Assembly (NCBI RefSeq): GCF_014640255.1
Contig: NZ_BMGP01000005.1
Coordinates: 170,880 to 234,879 of the forward strand
From: Subtercola lobariae
GTDB taxonomy: Bacteria > Actinomycetota > Actinomycetes > Actinomycetales > Microbacteriaceae
Direction: 5' to 3'
Length of the DNA stretch: 64,000 nt
Shown here: piece after piece, positions 63,838 through 64,000 of the stretch
Position numbering within the stretch: the stretch's first letter is position 1
How the letters are laid out: every line of letters begins with the position of its first letter
The notes under the pieces: generated by a model
Told to the model about the DNA's origin: nothing
The model's database searches: none
Seen by the model: only the letters and a program-made list of their open reading frames with translations
Program-made: the position numbers and the translations under genes

Positions 63838-64000
63838 TGGGTGACGGGGGCGCCGGCGTGGGTAGGGGCGCCGCGGGCAGCACGGGCGGGCGCGGCGACG
63901 CCAGTACGGGCGGGGCCGGCTCCGGCGTGGGCGAATCGGCGAGCGAGATCAGCGCGAAGAACTCGAGCCGGGCATCCACTGCCGCACGGCGCCTGTATTC
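63806..64000 (-). CDS. C-terminal end of an unidentified minus-strand gene
   Basis: A frame is open from the right edge (64000) to TGA at 63806-63808 and reads RRRAAVDARLEFFALISLAD, then a Pro/Ala-rich tail to PISSCATRDPS. It overlaps the end of pabC by 32 nt. The first part could be the last helix of a real protein, but the tail is compositionally biased. The family is not recognised and the frame may be open by chance. Confidence 0.35.
   Translation of the reverse strand, partial: EYRRRAAVDARLEFFALISLADSPTPEPAPPVLASPRPPVLPAAPLPTPAPPSPISSCATRDPS

Overview
The window is a gene-dense, GC-rich (about 64% by eye) actinobacterial chromosome segment. Gene content and order point to the family Microbacteriaceae: an actinobacterial dcw cluster without ftsA but with sepF, a yggT-family gene and wag31/divIVA, the actinobacterial ctaC/ctaD/ctaF/ctaE-qcrCAB respiratory genes, pknL, class II aroG, a garA/ftsR/merR locus, and a MurE lacking the usual diaminopimelate motif. 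Genus cannot be fixed from sequence reading alone. Much of the order matches the Mycobacterium tuberculosis stretch from wag31 to erpA, so this is mostly ordinary core genome. I found no rRNA or tRNA gene, phage, insertion sequence or CRISPR array.

Layout. 1-2.7 kb: end of a dps gene, then the PTS-dependent dihydroxyacetone kinase operon dhaK-dhaL-dhaM on the minus strand. 2.8-12 kb: trpD divergent from ctaE-qcrC-qcrA-qcrB (plus strand), facing the ctaC-ctaD-ctaF operon (minus strand); together these encode the cytochrome bc1-aa3 branch of respiration. 12-20 kb: erpA, an M20 dipeptidase, a DUF3043 membrane protein, a large unrecognised secreted protein, pyrD, nrdR and hisD. 20-26 kb: dnaE, a RluD-type pseudouridine synthase, lspA and wag31. 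26-44 kb: yggT, sepF, yggS, ftsZ, ftsQ, murC, murG, ftsW, murD, mraY, murF, murE, ftsI, ftsL, rsmH and mraZ. All are on the minus strand, mostly with 4-nt overlaps, and are headed by an MraZ-type direct-repeat operator. 44-54 kb: DUF3040 protein, polyprenyl synthetase, Rv2175c-like regulator, pknL, aroG, plsC, ROK glucokinase, fadD and def. 54.7-64 kb: pyruvate carboxylase divergent from an orphan parA, two MerR-type regulators (one FtsR-like), a frameshifted garA, a DUF1295 membrane protein, a DUF3097 protein, pabC and the end of one unidentified gene.

Most notable observations. (1) garA, the FHA regulator of 2-oxoglutarate metabolism, carries an apparent ~23-nt deletion that removes the FHA His motif and shifts the frame. 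(2) Three very small open frames are translationally coupled to core genes: an 88-codon frame between murG and murC, a 31-codon frame between nrdR and pyrD, and a 36-codon frame after def. The last two end with the same residues as the gene before them. (3) Intergenic regions carry long palindromes. They include two diverged ~63-nt elements, each built from four copies of an 11-bp half-site TGAGCCCGNTA in the order forward-forward-reverse-reverse, and a 16/17-identical stem (GTTGCRCAAAAGCACCT) used at two distant places.
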